IMG/VR virus record: IMGVR_UViG_3300001798_000006
Coordinates: 1-64,000 of that record
DNA from: a virus
DNA: 64,000 nucleotides
Reading direction: 5' to 3' (one strand)
Both the position numbers and the translations under genes were made by a program. Below are positions 39,535 to 46,384 of this stretch, piece by piece. Below the pieces are notes generated by a model that worked only from the letters and a program-made list of their open reading frames with translations, had not been told where the DNA came from and did not search any database. Position 1 is the stretch's first letter; the number at the start of each line of letters is the position of its first letter.

Positions 39535-39999
39535 ATGCTAATTCAACTTTCTAAACTTAGCGTAGGTCAGAAGTTCAAGTTTAATGTGAGTCCAAAGATG
39601 CGTATTTATGTTAGTTATATAGCCAAAGGCCATTATGATGACGCAGAAGATACGCTTGATAGTGAAGAACTATGCCAAGTTGCTCATTCTTATGGCGATC
39701 TAGTTGTTGTGCAAGATGTTGTGTATCAAGATCGTAAATGGATTATTAAGGATCAAACAGTAGATATTGTTATGAGTAGTGTGTTAATTAGCACCATAAA
39801 GCCAGGTCAGCAATTTAAACTTACTCAAAGTATCAAAGTAATGGCTCTTGATAAGAACAAAATTTGGCCAATGACAAACATTTCCTCGCGTGAGCAATAT
39901 AAATATCTTGGTTATTGTGATGGTAATTACATTTTCTCGTGGGTTAGTCTAGATCAGTTTTACTTTACTAAGGAAAATATCGAGGTTCATCTATGCTAA
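39535..39999 (+). CDS. Two-repeat GxxF-family protein
   Basis: 154 residues made of two similar halves: LSKLSVGQKFKFNVSPKMRI at 4-23 and ISTIKPGQQFKLTQSIKVMA from about 84. This internal duplication shows that the GxxF unit (also in 5323, 5990, 37492 and 39264) is a domain of about 75 residues, likely a small barrel. Function unknown. Confidence 0.65.
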   Translation: MLIQLSKLSVGQKFKFNVSPKMRIYVSYIAKGHYDDAEDTLDSEELCQVAHSYGDLVVVQDVVYQDRKWIIKDQTVDIVMSSVLISTIKPGQQFKLTQSIKVMALDKNKIWPMTNISSREQYKYLGYCDGNYIFSWVSLDQFYFTKENIEVHLC

Positions 40000-40349
40000 C
40001 TCGCCAAATTATTTATGATCGTGTCCGCGATCACCTTTTAAAGCAAAATTGTAGAGCTATAGATGGTGCAAAGTGTCTTTATCGCGGTCGCAATGGAACC
40101 AAATGTGCTATCGGGGCTCTTATTCCTGACTCGTGTTATCGGCCGGAATTTGATTTTGGCAGTAAAGGAATCCACGTATTACTTGGTATCTATACTCCTA
40201 TTGATATTTTTGGAGAAGAATTAGCTCCTGATGTATCAATACCTTTCTTACAAAATATACAAGCAATTCATGATAACACTTATGTTAAAGTTTCAGAATG
40301 GCCACTTATGTTGACTGAATTTGCTAAGGCACATGAATTAATTCCTTAG
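39993..40349 (+). CDS. Conserved phage protein
   Basis: 118 residues. LLKQNCRAIDGAKCLYRGRNGTKCAIGALIPDSCY is a motif I recall from many tailed phages: a cysteine, then YR, GxKCAxGxLI and a following Y. Function unknown. It overlaps the upstream stop by 7 bp and ends with an AGTGCGGC-TAT-GCCGCACT hairpin. Confidence 0.7.
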   Translation: MLTRQIIYDRVRDHLLKQNCRAIDGAKCLYRGRNGTKCAIGALIPDSCYRPEFDFGSKGIHVLLGIYTPIDIFGEELAPDVSIPFLQNIQAIHDNTYVKVSEWPLMLTEFAKAHELIP

Positions 40350-40366
40350 TGCGGCTATGCCGCACT
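40348..40366. repeat. Perfect hairpin at gene end, TAT loop
   Basis: AGTGCGGC, TAT, GCCGCACT: 8-bp stem with a 3-nt loop ending on the first T of the next TTGACT box. Confidence 0.65.
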
Positions 40367-40393
40367 TGACTCACGACTAGGGAGTGATATACT
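40366..40393 (+). promoter_or_regulatory. Promoter of leaderless gene
   Basis: TTGACT (40366-40371), 16-bp spacer ending GTGA, TATACT (40388-40393), ATG 40400 6 bp later. Confidence 0.85.
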
Positions 40394-40399
40394 GCTAGC

Positions 40400-40717
40400 A
40401 TGAATATGAGTGATCTTGACCGGCTCTTTACGGCCGCTATGGACATCAATAGCGGCCGTCCTAACGTTATGGTGGAGGAAGCCACTAAGCGGGCCGACGT
40501 ATGGCGTGCGACTGTTGTACGGGCACAATGCCCTTGCGGCACGGTGCGTGTGATTGAGCGGCAGCTTATGCCGTCTCGCTGTAGCTGTAATCGTCATATT
40601 GTTTTCGACTCGAACGACGGGCCGATGCAGAAAAATAGCATGGGGCTATATTTTACGCAAAAATCGCGTAAGCAAGAGATTTTCCCTTACTTTGCAGCGA
40701 TGCCGCAAAAATACTAG
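40400..40717 (+). CDS. Zinc-ribbon protein, predicted leaderless
   Basis: 105 residues. A helical start (SDLDRLFTAAMDINSGR), then AQCPCGTVRVIE and MPSRCSCNRHIVF, a four-cysteine ribbon, and a basic tail. No ribosome site; ATG is 6 bp after the -10. GC-richer than genes to the left, marking the start of the GC-rich arm. Confidence 0.7.
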   Translation: MNMSDLDRLFTAAMDINSGRPNVMVEEATKRADVWRATVVRAQCPCGTVRVIERQLMPSRCSCNRHIVFDSNDGPMQKNSMGLYFTQKSRKQEIFPYFAAMPQKY

Positions 40718-40889
40718 AAGTGAGAGATTCGCCCTTACGGGGGGAAATTTTCAGGAGCCTCCCGAAATGCCTTACTATTAGTTTCGGGGCTCGTCGGGCG
40801 GCCCGGCCGGGGGAACGCACGCGGCGGCGGGACCGAGCGGAAACGCACGCACCCGTGCGAAATCGCACAGGTTGTCAATATGAGAAAAT

Positions 40890-40969
40890 GTCGCCCGCCT
40901 GGCCGCTCTGGGCGACTTCCCTTTCTCGCTGGCTTTACCAATTGAGCGATACTAGGTTAGGCGGGCGAC
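40890..40969 (-). ncRNA. Small RNA closed by an 11-bp helix
   Basis: GTCGCCCGCCT at the 5' end pairs with AGGCGGGCGAC at the 3' end, enclosing about 58 nt with a CGCT/AGCG arm and a second GTCGCCC. It begins right after the promoter at 40982 and is followed by ATTTTCTC. The interior has a D-arm-like stretch but does not form a full tRNA. Confidence 0.55.
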
Positions 40970-40981
40970 TAATTCACGAGA

Positions 40982-41010
40982 AGAGTATCACGGCCCGTGC
41001 GGGCCGTCAA
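40982..41010 (-). promoter_or_regulatory. Inverted-repeat-spacer promoter of small RNA
   Basis: TTGACG (41010-41005), 17-bp spacer GCCC-GCAC-GGGC ending GTGA, TACTCT (40987-40982). Confidence 0.85.
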
Positions 41011-41011
41011 G

Positions 41012-41045
41012 GAAAATCCGGGCGAATTCCTGATAATCCGCCCGG
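41012..41045 (-). terminator. Rho-independent terminator
   Basis: Minus strand CCGGGCG and CGCCCGG form a 7-bp stem with a 14-nt loop, followed by ATTTTCC. It ends the RNA begun at 41154. Confidence 0.8.
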
Positions 41046-41154
41046 CCACGCCAATAATCGGCACCGTTCCGGTATCAGGCGAACCGGGCCGCGTCAATCG
41101 AGCCGCACGCGACATTTCGAGCCATTGGCCGATTGGTCAAGGTGCCCGATTGAC
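41013..41154 (-). ncRNA. Small structured RNA, about 140 nt
   Basis: Starts at the promoter at 41161 and stops at the 41012 terminator. GTGTCAATCG pairs with CGATTGACGC (10 bp) around about 46 nt. No convincing reading frame on this strand, and the long plus-strand frame here overlaps only promoters and this RNA. Confidence 0.55.
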
Positions 41155-41160
41155 ACTAGC

Positions 41161-41188
41161 AGAGTATCACGGTATTTCATGCCGTCAA
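41161..41188 (-). promoter_or_regulatory. Promoter of small RNA
   Basis: TTGACG (41188-41183), 16-bp spacer with ACGG...CCGT, TACTCT (41166-41161). Confidence 0.8.
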
Positions 41189-41242
41189 GTGACTGCCTGA
41201 AAATATTTTCGATCCGTCTATATATGTAGAGGCTAGATTTAT

Positions 41243-41271
41243 TTGACGGCTCTTGCGGGCCGTGATATCTT
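41243..41271 (+). promoter_or_regulatory. Inverted-repeat-spacer promoter, leaderless gene
   Basis: TTGACG (41243-41248), 17-bp spacer GCTC...GGGC ending GTGA, TATCTT (41266-41271); ATG 41278 6 bp later. Confidence 0.87.
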
Positions 41272-41277
41272 AGTGGC

Positions 41278-41511
41278 ATGGAAACGACTGCGAAGCGAAT
41301 CGAAGCCCTGCCGATTAAGATTGTCATTGCCGATCTTGATTCGAGCGATAGTTTCATCTATCCTGATATCGACTGTCGGGATTATGCAAGCTTTTCAAGC
41401 TTGCCGTTGTGCCTGGAATATCAGGGCTTGACCTATGTTCGCTCCGCGTTCAATTCGGATACTGGTAGTGTCGCCTATCGTCGAAGTGATAATATTGCAA
41501 GAGAAATTTGA
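41278..41511 (+). CDS. Small protein, predicted leaderless
   Basis: 77 residues, strand-rich (LPIKIVIADLDSSDSFIYPD, LCLEYQGLTYVRSAF). No ribosome site. Its stop codon lies within the next -35 box. Function unknown. Confidence 0.68.
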   Translation: METTAKRIEALPIKIVIADLDSSDSFIYPDIDCRDYASFSSLPLCLEYQGLTYVRSAFNSDTGSVAYRRSDNIAREI

Positions 41512-41536
41512 CTGCCCTGTCGGGCAGTGATAGATT
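41508..41536 (+). promoter_or_regulatory. Inverted-repeat-spacer promoter
   Basis: TTGACT (41508-41513), 17-bp spacer GCCC-TGTC-GGGC with T-A replacing G-C next to the arms, TAGATT (41531-41536). A leader hairpin CCGG-AATAAT-CCGG follows. Confidence 0.85.
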
Positions 41537-41571
41537 GTCGGTGCCGGAATAATCCGGCCGGAGCTAAGAAT

Positions 41572-41778
41572 ATGAAGCCCGCCGCCTTTATTGGAGCATT
41601 GCGATTCGAGACGCGAAACATTGTCGATAAAGCTTATCCTAAGCGTATTTCGTGGAACGGAGTTATTTTCGAGCGGTGTTCGGGTTATGATGTCTGCAAC
41701 GACGGCAGTTATGTTATTCGGTATCGGCCGGAAAATCTTTCCGGCAATAATTTGCCCGACGCGATTCCGCTCGATTAA
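41572..41778 (+). CDS. Small protein
   Basis: Start at ATG 41572 (MKPAAFIGALRFETR) after the leader hairpin and GGAGCTAAG; 68 residues with FERCSGYDVCNDGSYVIRY. Not recognised. Confidence 0.62.
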   Translation: MKPAAFIGALRFETRNIVDKAYPKRISWNGVIFERCSGYDVCNDGSYVIRYRPENLSGNNLPDAIPLD

Positions 41779-41780
41779 AC

Positions 41781-41809
41781 TTGACGGCCCGCAAGGGCCG
41801 TGATAAGAT
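41781..41809 (+). promoter_or_regulatory. Inverted-repeat-spacer promoter of DUF932 gene
   Basis: TTGACG (41781-41786), spacer GCCC-GCAA-GGGC ending GTGA, TAAGAT (41804-41809). Leader hairpin GGGCTGC-AATAGT-GCGGCCC and GGAG precede ATG 41865. Confidence 0.87.
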
Positions 41810-41864
41810 TCAAGCGAATTCAAAAGCGGGCTGCAATAGTGCGGCCCAACGGAGATAAATAACA

Positions 41865-42866
41865 ATGGCCGATATGGTAGTCAAGAGTCGAGCGGGCTAT
41901 GCCCGAGGGGCCGCATGGCATAATAAGGGCCGGGTTATCGAGCCGGACGATAACGGCCGAATCCCGGTCCCTAGTGAATTCGCTAAGCTTGTTGGACTCG
42001 GCTATAATGTCGAGAAGCGGCCCGCCTATCAATGTATTATTGGGCCGGATGGTCCTACGTTCTCGGAAGTTCCGAATCAATTCCATATCGTAAGAAGTGA
42101 CGACGGATTCATTCTGTCGGACGCCACGGTTACGGAGCGATATAGCCCGTGCAATCCGGCCGATATGGCAGAGATTCTCGATTATTTCGCCCGCGAGGGT
42201 TTTGGGTCAACCGATGCGGCTTTCGTTCTCTATGATGGAAAGAGCGAAGTTATCGCCCTCCGTCTCGATTATGGGAACGATGCGGCTCTTTCCGTGCCGG
42301 GCGACACTTCGCCCTATGAGAATTATCTCGTTTTCCAGAATTTTCACGACGGAAACGCAATCCGTTATAAGCTTGTTCGGCACCGTGTCGTTTGCCATAA
42401 TACGATCACGACGGGTTTTAGTGGCGGTGCCGATGGTTCGATCCGTCACACGGGCGATATCAAGGATAAACTCCAATTCGCTCGGGCGACTTGGGAAGCG
42501 GCCCGGAAGGAAATTGCGGCTCATTCCGAAAAGTTGGGTCTTCTCATGGATTGCCCGGCTTCGGTGGAGTCTACCGTTGATAAGCTTCTCGGGATTGACC
42601 GAAACGACTTGGATAACGTTTCGGCCCAGAAAATCAATCTCGCGGAACGTATCGTCGGAGCGGCCCGCAATCCTATCAATTATGCTGGCAAGCCCGAGAC
42701 GTTCGGGGCGATTTTCCAGGGTATCACCTATCTTAACTCTAACTGGGCTGGTAATAAGGGCAATCGGACGGCCGAAAAGCGGCTCGAAAGTATTCTCGGG
42801 GGCACGGCTGGAAAGTTCGAGGCCCAGTCCTGGGCTTTCCTTGCCGAAGCGGCCGGAATCAGCTAA
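41865..42866 (+). CDS. DUF932 / TIGR03299-like protein
   Basis: 333 residues. The N-terminal AAWHNKGRVIEP, then the central PYENYLVFQNFHDGNAIRYKL, VRHRVVCHNTI and HTGDIKDKLQFARATW, match the DUF932 family (phage/plasmid-like protein TIGR03299), in which the conserved RVVCxNT region follows a beta core. Members are common in phages and plasmids and near DNA metabolism genes; activity unknown. It is the largest gene of the GC-rich arm. Confidence 0.85.
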   Translation: MADMVVKSRAGYARGAAWHNKGRVIEPDDNGRIPVPSEFAKLVGLGYNVEKRPAYQCIIGPDGPTFSEVPNQFHIVRSDDGFILSDATVTERYSPCNPADMAEILDYFAREGFGSTDAAFVLYDGKSEVIALRLDYGNDAALSVPGDTSPYENYLVFQNFHDGNAIRYKLVRHRVVCHNTITTGFSGGADGSIRHTGDIKDKLQFARATWEAARKEIAAHSEKLGLLMDCPASVESTVDKLLGIDRNDLDNVSAQKINLAERIVGAARNPINYAGKPETFGAIFQGITYLNSNWAGNKGNRTAEKRLESILGGTAGKFEAQSWAFLAEAAGIS

Positions 42867-42909
42867 GCTTTGGAGTCTCGCAAGCCCGGCCGCAATCGTG
42901 CGGCCGGGC

Positions 42910-42937
42910 TTGACAGTAGGCTAGAACGTGATAACCT
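42910..42937 (+). promoter_or_regulatory. Sigma70-like promoter
   Basis: TTGACA (42910-42915), 16-bp spacer ending GTGA, TAACCT (42932-42937). A leader hairpin GGGCCGC-GATTGT-GCGGCTC and GGAGCGAAG follow. Confidence 0.8.
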
Positions 42938-42978
42938 AATGGGCCGCGATTGTGCGGCTCATAATTGGAGCGAAGCTA

Positions 42979-43338
42979 ATGAAAGTTATCTCGCAAGTTC
43001 AGGCGGTTAATCTTATTGGATCGACTAACGGTAAGATTTTCTCTGCTATCGTCCGGCCGCGAACGCCGAATAAGGAAACGGGCCAGTATACGGCACGCGA
43101 ATATCGTTGCCGACTGGCAGAAAACGTCACTAAGGGGCTCAAGGGCGGAAAGTTGGGATTCTCGCCCGGTGCTAACGGGCTGATTATGGTATATCTCATG
43201 CCCGGCGATTCGGGATATAATCCCGATGATGCCAGTAAGAATCGGCGTTTTATCGCCGTTGAAGGTATCCTCACACTTCGCATTGGAGGAGTCGATTATT
43301 CGGTGCCCGAGAATAGCGGGGCGGTTCTTCCCGCGTGA
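42979..43338 (+). CDS. Hypothetical protein
   Basis: Start at ATG 42979 (MKVISQVQAVNLIG) after GGAGCGAAGCTA; 119 residues. Strands KIFSAIVRPRTPN and EYRCRLAENVTKGLKGG, then GANGLIMVYLMPGDSGY and RFIAVEGILTLRIGG form a beta-rich domain that could be nucleic-acid binding. Not identified. Confidence 0.68.
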   Translation: MKVISQVQAVNLIGSTNGKIFSAIVRPRTPNKETGQYTAREYRCRLAENVTKGLKGGKLGFSPGANGLIMVYLMPGDSGYNPDDASKNRRFIAVEGILTLRIGGVDYSVPENSGAVLPA

Positions 43339-43517
43339 TCGGGGGCAGAGCGTTCGCCCGTTCCGTGAGTAGAACTAAGCCCGGCCGCGATGAAGCGGCC
43401 GGGCTTGATTCGGACGGGCTGGAAAATCCCATTAGGGTTATATGGGAGACTCTGCTATGGGTTATTCTTATTAGCATTGTCGGGCTCTATATCAAGTTAT
43501 TCAAAGGGGGCGAATAA
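43335..43517 (+). CDS. Possible single-TM protein
   Basis: GTG 43335 overlaps the upstream stop. About 60 residues with a C-terminal hydrophobic span (VIWETLLWVILISIVGLYI). An 11-bp hairpin (43379-43406) lies within its 5' part, so either the start is later or the hairpin is coding. Confidence 0.4.
   Translation: MIGGRAFARSVSRTKPGRDEAAGLDSDGLENPIRVIWETLLWVILISIVGLYIKLFKGGE
43379..43406 (+). other. 11-bp hairpin, leader or terminator type
   Basis: AGCCCGGCCGC, loop GATGAA, GCGGCCGGGCT, then TGATT. Resembles the leader hairpins of this arm but lacks a promoter before it. Confidence 0.5.
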
Positions 43518-43519
43518 AT

Positions 43520-44215
43520 ATGGGCTTTGCCCTTATCACTTTGGATAATCATAAGATAGAAAAGGCTAAGGCATTCGGCTATTTAAATGCTATCCTACAC
43601 TTAGCACCGGCAAGCTTGAGCGGGCGAAACGTCTGCCCAAAATCGTCGGCCGGATGTCGGGCCGCTTGCCTGAATACCTCGGGATATGGGAAATATCGGC
43701 CCGTGCAAGCGGCCCGCGTGAGGAAAACCCGGCTTTTGTACCAGAAGCCGGAAGAATTCCGAACGTTGCTTAGAAACGATTTAGCGGCTCTTGTGCGGGC
43801 CGCTAAGCGGCAAGGTTTAATTCCCGCTATCAGGCTAAACGGCACTTCTGATATCGTATGGGAAAAGCGTATGCCGGAAATTTTTGCCGAATTCCCGACA
43901 CTGCAATTCTACGACTATACAAAGCTTTCGCATAGGCTCAAGTCGGGCTATACTTTGCCCACTAATTATCACTTGACGTTTTCGGCAAGCGAAAATAATT
44001 GGCTGGAATGCAAAGCGGCTCTTGAGCGTGGGTTTAACGTTGCTATCGTCTTTCGAGACGATATTCCTAAATGGTTTAACGGCTATGCCGTTATAGACGG
44101 CGATATCCACGATCTAAGATTTTTGGACTTAAGCCCTTGTATCGTCGGGCTTTCTCCGAAAGCCCGTGCTAAGAAAGATAATACGGGATTTGTTCACGCG
44201 GGCTTGACAAGCTAA
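43520..44215 (+). CDS. Gp88-like phage protein
   Basis: 231 residues. LSGRNVCPKSSAGCRAACLN with four cysteines, then ARVRKTRLLYQKPEEF, AIRLNGTSDIVWE and a late FRDDIPKWFNGYAVIDGD match phage gene product 88-like proteins. The cysteines probably bind a metal or cluster; activity unknown. It ends inside the -35 box of the next promoter. Confidence 0.8.
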   Translation: MGFALITLDNHKIEKAKAFGYLNAILHLAPASLSGRNVCPKSSAGCRAACLNTSGYGKYRPVQAARVRKTRLLYQKPEEFRTLLRNDLAALVRAAKRQGLIPAIRLNGTSDIVWEKRMPEIFAEFPTLQFYDYTKLSHRLKSGYTLPTNYHLTFSASENNWLECKAALERGFNVAIVFRDDIPKWFNGYAVIDGDIHDLRFLDLSPCIVGLSPKARAKKDNTGFVHAGLTS

Positions 44216-44231
44216 GCCCGCGTGATAGGCT
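44204..44231 (+). promoter_or_regulatory. Sigma70-like promoter
   Basis: TTGACA (44204-44209), 16-bp spacer ending GTGA, TAGGCT (44226-44231). Starts the about 195-nt RNA before the 44398 terminator. Confidence 0.78.
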
Positions 44232-44237
44232 TTTAGT

Positions 44238-44432
44238 GTCTTAGGGATAAGCCGCTTAGCGGAAGCTTAAAATGAGGATTCTCCCGGCAATGTATATAAA
44301 TATGTAAAGAGCGAATGAATCCCTGCTAAGTATCGACCTAGACGGTATTTAGTGCAAAGTAAATATTGGCATAGCCTAAAGCGTGCTAGGACAAGGCATC
44401 GGCCCGGAGCAATCCGGGCCGATTATTTTATT
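44238..44432 (+). ncRNA. Candidate small RNA or tiny-ORF transcript
   Basis: Bounded by the promoter at 44204 and a strong terminator at 44398. No reading frame of useful length; an ATG at 44271 after CCGC/GCGG hairpin and GGAAG gives 11 codons only. Remaining sequence shows nothing else. Confidence 0.45.
44398..44432. terminator. Rho-independent terminator
   Basis: ATCGGCCCGG, AGCAAT, CCGGGCCGAT, then TATTTTATT. Ten-bp stem. Confidence 0.88.
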
Positions 44433-44435
44433 AAC

Positions 44436-44463
44436 TTGACAATCTGCTAGGAAGTGATATATT
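44436..44463 (+). promoter_or_regulatory. Promoter of cREC gene
   Basis: TTGACA (44436-44441), 16-bp spacer ending GTGA, TATATT (44458-44463). GCGGAGCGAAAT precedes ATG 44496. Confidence 0.82.
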
Positions 44464-44495
44464 CTTAGTGGAGTTAAAATTAAGCGGAGCGAAAT

Positions 44496-44807
44496 ATGAG
44501 ACTTTGGCTTGACGACGTTCGGCCGATGCCCGAGGATTTTGACCGGCACTGCCGAACTGCGGAAGAGGCTAGGGCGGCTCTTGCGACTGGCCAAGTAAGC
44601 TTTATTAGTTTCGACCACGACTTAGGCGATAGCTCGCCTAAAGAGGAAACCGGCTACACTGTAGCTCAATCTATTAGTCTTATGGCATACTTCGGCACGT
44701 TGCCTAAGCTTGCTTGGGCAATCCATTCGGCTAATCCGGTTGGAGCAGAGAATATTCGTTTCGCTATGCGTAACGCTGAAAAATATTGGAGCCGCGATGG
44801 TAAGTAA
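44496..44807 (+). CDS. Cyclic-phosphate processing receiver (cREC) domain protein
   Basis: 103 residues. MRLWLDDVRPMPEDF with the Asp pair at 6-7, then ISFDHDLGDSS, TGYTVAQSI and WAIHSANPVGAENI fit the cREC receiver-like domain predicted to act on cyclic-phosphate ends of RNA in repair systems. It starts with GCGGAGCGAAAT. It joins the RNA ligases, kinase and CCA-HD protein on the other arm as a probable RNA end-healing factor; the biochemical role is predicted, not proven. Confidence 0.75.
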   Translation: MRLWLDDVRPMPEDFDRHCRTAEEARAALATGQVSFISFDHDLGDSSPKEETGYTVAQSISLMAYFGTLPKLAWAIHSANPVGAENIRFAMRNAEKYWSRDGK

Positions 44808-44955
44808 AATTTACACTTTTTGGGTGGAATTAGAAACCGGACAAGTTAAAACGGGATTTATGCAAGCCCGTAGCATTAAATGGGCTTTATTTAAACTCAA
44901 GCGGCGACTGCCATTATGGCATAGAATCGAAGTGGAAATCTTTTCCGGCACTTGA
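44797..44955 (+). CDS. Small hypothetical protein
   Basis: Start at ATG 44797 (MVSKIYTFWVELETG), overlapping the cREC stop, with GGAGCCGCG before it; 52 residues, strand-helix-strand. Coupled to the cREC gene. Confidence 0.58.
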   Translation: MVSKIYTFWVELETGQVKTGFMQARSIKWALFKLKRRLPLWHRIEVEIFSGT

Positions 44956-44980
44956 CACGGCACAAGGGCCGTGATACACT
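44952..44980 (+). promoter_or_regulatory. Inverted-repeat-spacer promoter
   Basis: TTGACA (44952-44957), 17-bp spacer CACGGC...GCCGTG, TACACT (44975-44980). GAGCGGAGCGAAA precedes ATG 45010. Confidence 0.86.
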
Positions 44981-45009
44981 GTTAGCGTAATTGAGCGGAG
45001 CGAAATAAA

Positions 45010-45225
45010 ATGTTCCTAGTTATTAAAACATATCGGGACGGTTTTCTGGCTTCGGGCGAGAAAACGTATTTCGGTCCCTTTGTAAATATAGACGCTGCAT
45101 TGATTTATGCCGACGATCTATTGATTCAAAGGGCTGGGGCTAATTGGGATATCCAAGTTAGTAAAATGAATATCCCTATCACTAGAACGGGCGGAACGGC
45201 TAAGGGTTATATAAAGCTTGATTGA
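45010..45225 (+). CDS. Small hypothetical protein
   Basis: 71 residues: FLVIKTYRDGFLASGEKTYFGPF, then IDAALIYADDLL and a C-terminal GGTAKGYIKL. Resembles small phage proteins that describe an argument-like alpha-beta unit; not identified. Confidence 0.6.
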   Translation: MFLVIKTYRDGFLASGEKTYFGPFVNIDAALIYADDLLIQRAGANWDIQVSKMNIPITRTGGTAKGYIKLD

Positions 45226-45242
45226 TTGCTTCGGAGAAGCAA
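45226..45242 (+). promoter_or_regulatory. Ribosome site in hairpin loop
   Basis: TTGCTT, CGGAG, AAGCAA, then ATG 45243; identical to 36017-36033. Confidence 0.7.
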
Positions 45243-45533
45243 ATGCAATGCCAATGCCGAACGTCTAGGAATAGACTCTGCCGATATCCGGCGAATTATC
45301 AATTTAAGGGCGGATTTTATCAGGGTGAATATATTTGCAATTTTCATGCTAAGTATTTTGCCCGCAATAACTTATCGCTTATTCCTTGCACGGCGGAGAG
45401 TTTTCGATATTCTGTAACGATAGAAGAGAAAAGCCACGTTGGCACAATTTATGCTCGTTCTAGTCAACGTGCTATGGGAAAACTTAAAATACAATTTCCG
45501 GGGTGGCGGAGGATAAGTATTTCCGAGGAATAG
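45243..45533 (+). CDS. Cysteine-containing small protein
   Basis: Start at ATG 45243 (MQCQCRTSRNRLCRYPANYQ), set by the hairpin; 96 residues. N-terminal CQC...C plus later CNFH suggest one zinc site. Basic. Function unknown. Confidence 0.6.
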   Translation: MQCQCRTSRNRLCRYPANYQFKGGFYQGEYICNFHAKYFARNNLSLIPCTAESFRYSVTIEEKSHVGTIYARSSQRAMGKLKIQFPGWRRISISEE

Positions 45534-45537
45534 AGTT

Positions 45538-45735
45538 ATGGCGAAAATCCTAGTAATGGAATTTATTGTGCCTGATAGTTTCGAGCAAGTGCCTTTCGAG
45601 CAACATATTAGAGAGCATTTCTGGCAATATGTTAGGTCGCCTCAAATTTTAAAGGCATCAATCCGTAAACCGTTTAAGTGTGAGATGTTGGACCTAAACG
45701 CAAAGGGCATTGACGTTAAGGAGTATGACTTTTAA
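45538..45735 (+). CDS. Small hypothetical protein
   Basis: 65 residues, strand-helix-strand (ILVMEFIVPDSFEQV, FEQHIREHFWQYVRSP). Not recognised. Confidence 0.55.
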   Translation: MAKILVMEFIVPDSFEQVPFEQHIREHFWQYVRSPQILKASIRKPFKCEMLDLNAKGIDVKEYDF

Positions 45736-45756
45736 CTATTTCAAGGAATTGAAGTT

Positions 45757-45972
45757 ATGGCATCAATTCAACAGATTATTGCCGGGCTTTCTATTCTAAG
45801 TTCCTATTGTAATAAGGGTTTAGAAGAAAGTTTAGGCGGAGCGGATCATGATATACTTTATGGGATTGTGCCTGATAAACCGATAAGTAAGTCGGATATC
45901 GCTAGGCTTGAGGCTTTGGGTTGGCATATTTCTTCCGATGATGATTCTGGCTGTTGGTCTCGCTTTGTATAA
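45757..45972 (+). CDS. Small hypothetical protein
   Basis: 71 residues. IIAGLSILSSYCNKGLEESLGGADHDILYG, then KSDIARLEALGWHISSDDDSGCW. The D-x-L-Y-G and ALGWHI patterns recur in small phage proteins; function unknown. Confidence 0.58.
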   Translation: MASIQQIIAGLSILSSYCNKGLEESLGGADHDILYGIVPDKPISKSDIARLEALGWHISSDDDSGCWSRFV

Positions 45973-45981
45973 CTCTTTTAA

Positions 45982-46016
45982 TATCATAACGATATCGAAA
46001 TGATATCACTTTGATA
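45982..46016. repeat. Three tandem 11-bp repeats, possible operator
   Basis: TATCATAACGA, TATCGAAATGA, TATCACTTTGA in direct tandem, followed by TAA. Each also forms part of a palindrome TATCAnnnTGATA, a one-base relative of TCTCAnnnTGAGA. A TATAAT-like box is 20 bp downstream. Confidence 0.55.
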
Positions 46017-46082
46017 ACTTTAAGGCAAATAAGGGTTTATAATACACAATGTCGCTCAAGCGACAAATTATCACCTTGAAAC

Positions 46083-46111
46083 TTGCCTTTCCCGTCCTGC
46101 CGTGATACCTT
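46083..46111 (+). promoter_or_regulatory. Promoter with structured leader
   Basis: TTGCCT (46083-46088), 17-bp spacer ending GTGA, TACCTT (46106-46111). A weaker -35 than usual. The leader to 46217 has GAGCGGC/GCCGCTC enclosing ATGCCC/GGGTAT. Confidence 0.6.
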
Positions 46112-46216
46112 TCTAGCGTCCAATTGAGCGGCACTTAAGAATAGTCTGCCAGCTATGCCCGACACGGGTTCCGGTTGGGTATGGGCCGCTCATTCTCTTC
46201 TATGGGAGATTTCCTC

Positions 46217-46384
46217 ATGTTCCCTGGAAATATCGTCGCGGTCCTAGACTCGCCGGACGGGCTTCAAAAGCTTGTTGGCCCGTTCGCCAATGTCGGAGAA
46301 TGTCAAGCTTGGATCGACCGGCAGGGAAAGCCCACCGCCCCATTCGAGACTTGGCGGATTGCCGCTATTGAGGAGCCTAAGTAA
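46217..46384 (+). CDS. Small hypothetical protein
   Basis: Start chosen at ATG 46217 (MFPGNIVAVLDSPDG) because GGAG lies 10 bp upstream; earlier ATGs fall in the folded leader. 55 residues. IDRQGKPTAPFETWRIAAIEE pattern recurs in small phage proteins. TAATG overlap with the RMF-like gene. Confidence 0.58.
   Translation: MFPGNIVAVLDSPDGLQKLVGPFANVGECQAWIDRQGKPTAPFETWRIAAIEEPK

Noticed and set aside
40720-41229. Long plus-strand frame, 169 codons
   Set aside because: It runs through two minus-strand promoters, a terminator and two hairpin-closed RNAs; no ribosome site and unusual Arg/Pro-rich composition.
42097-42924. 275-codon plus-strand frame
   Set aside because: Shadow of the DUF932 gene in another frame; Ser/Arg-rich and no homology.
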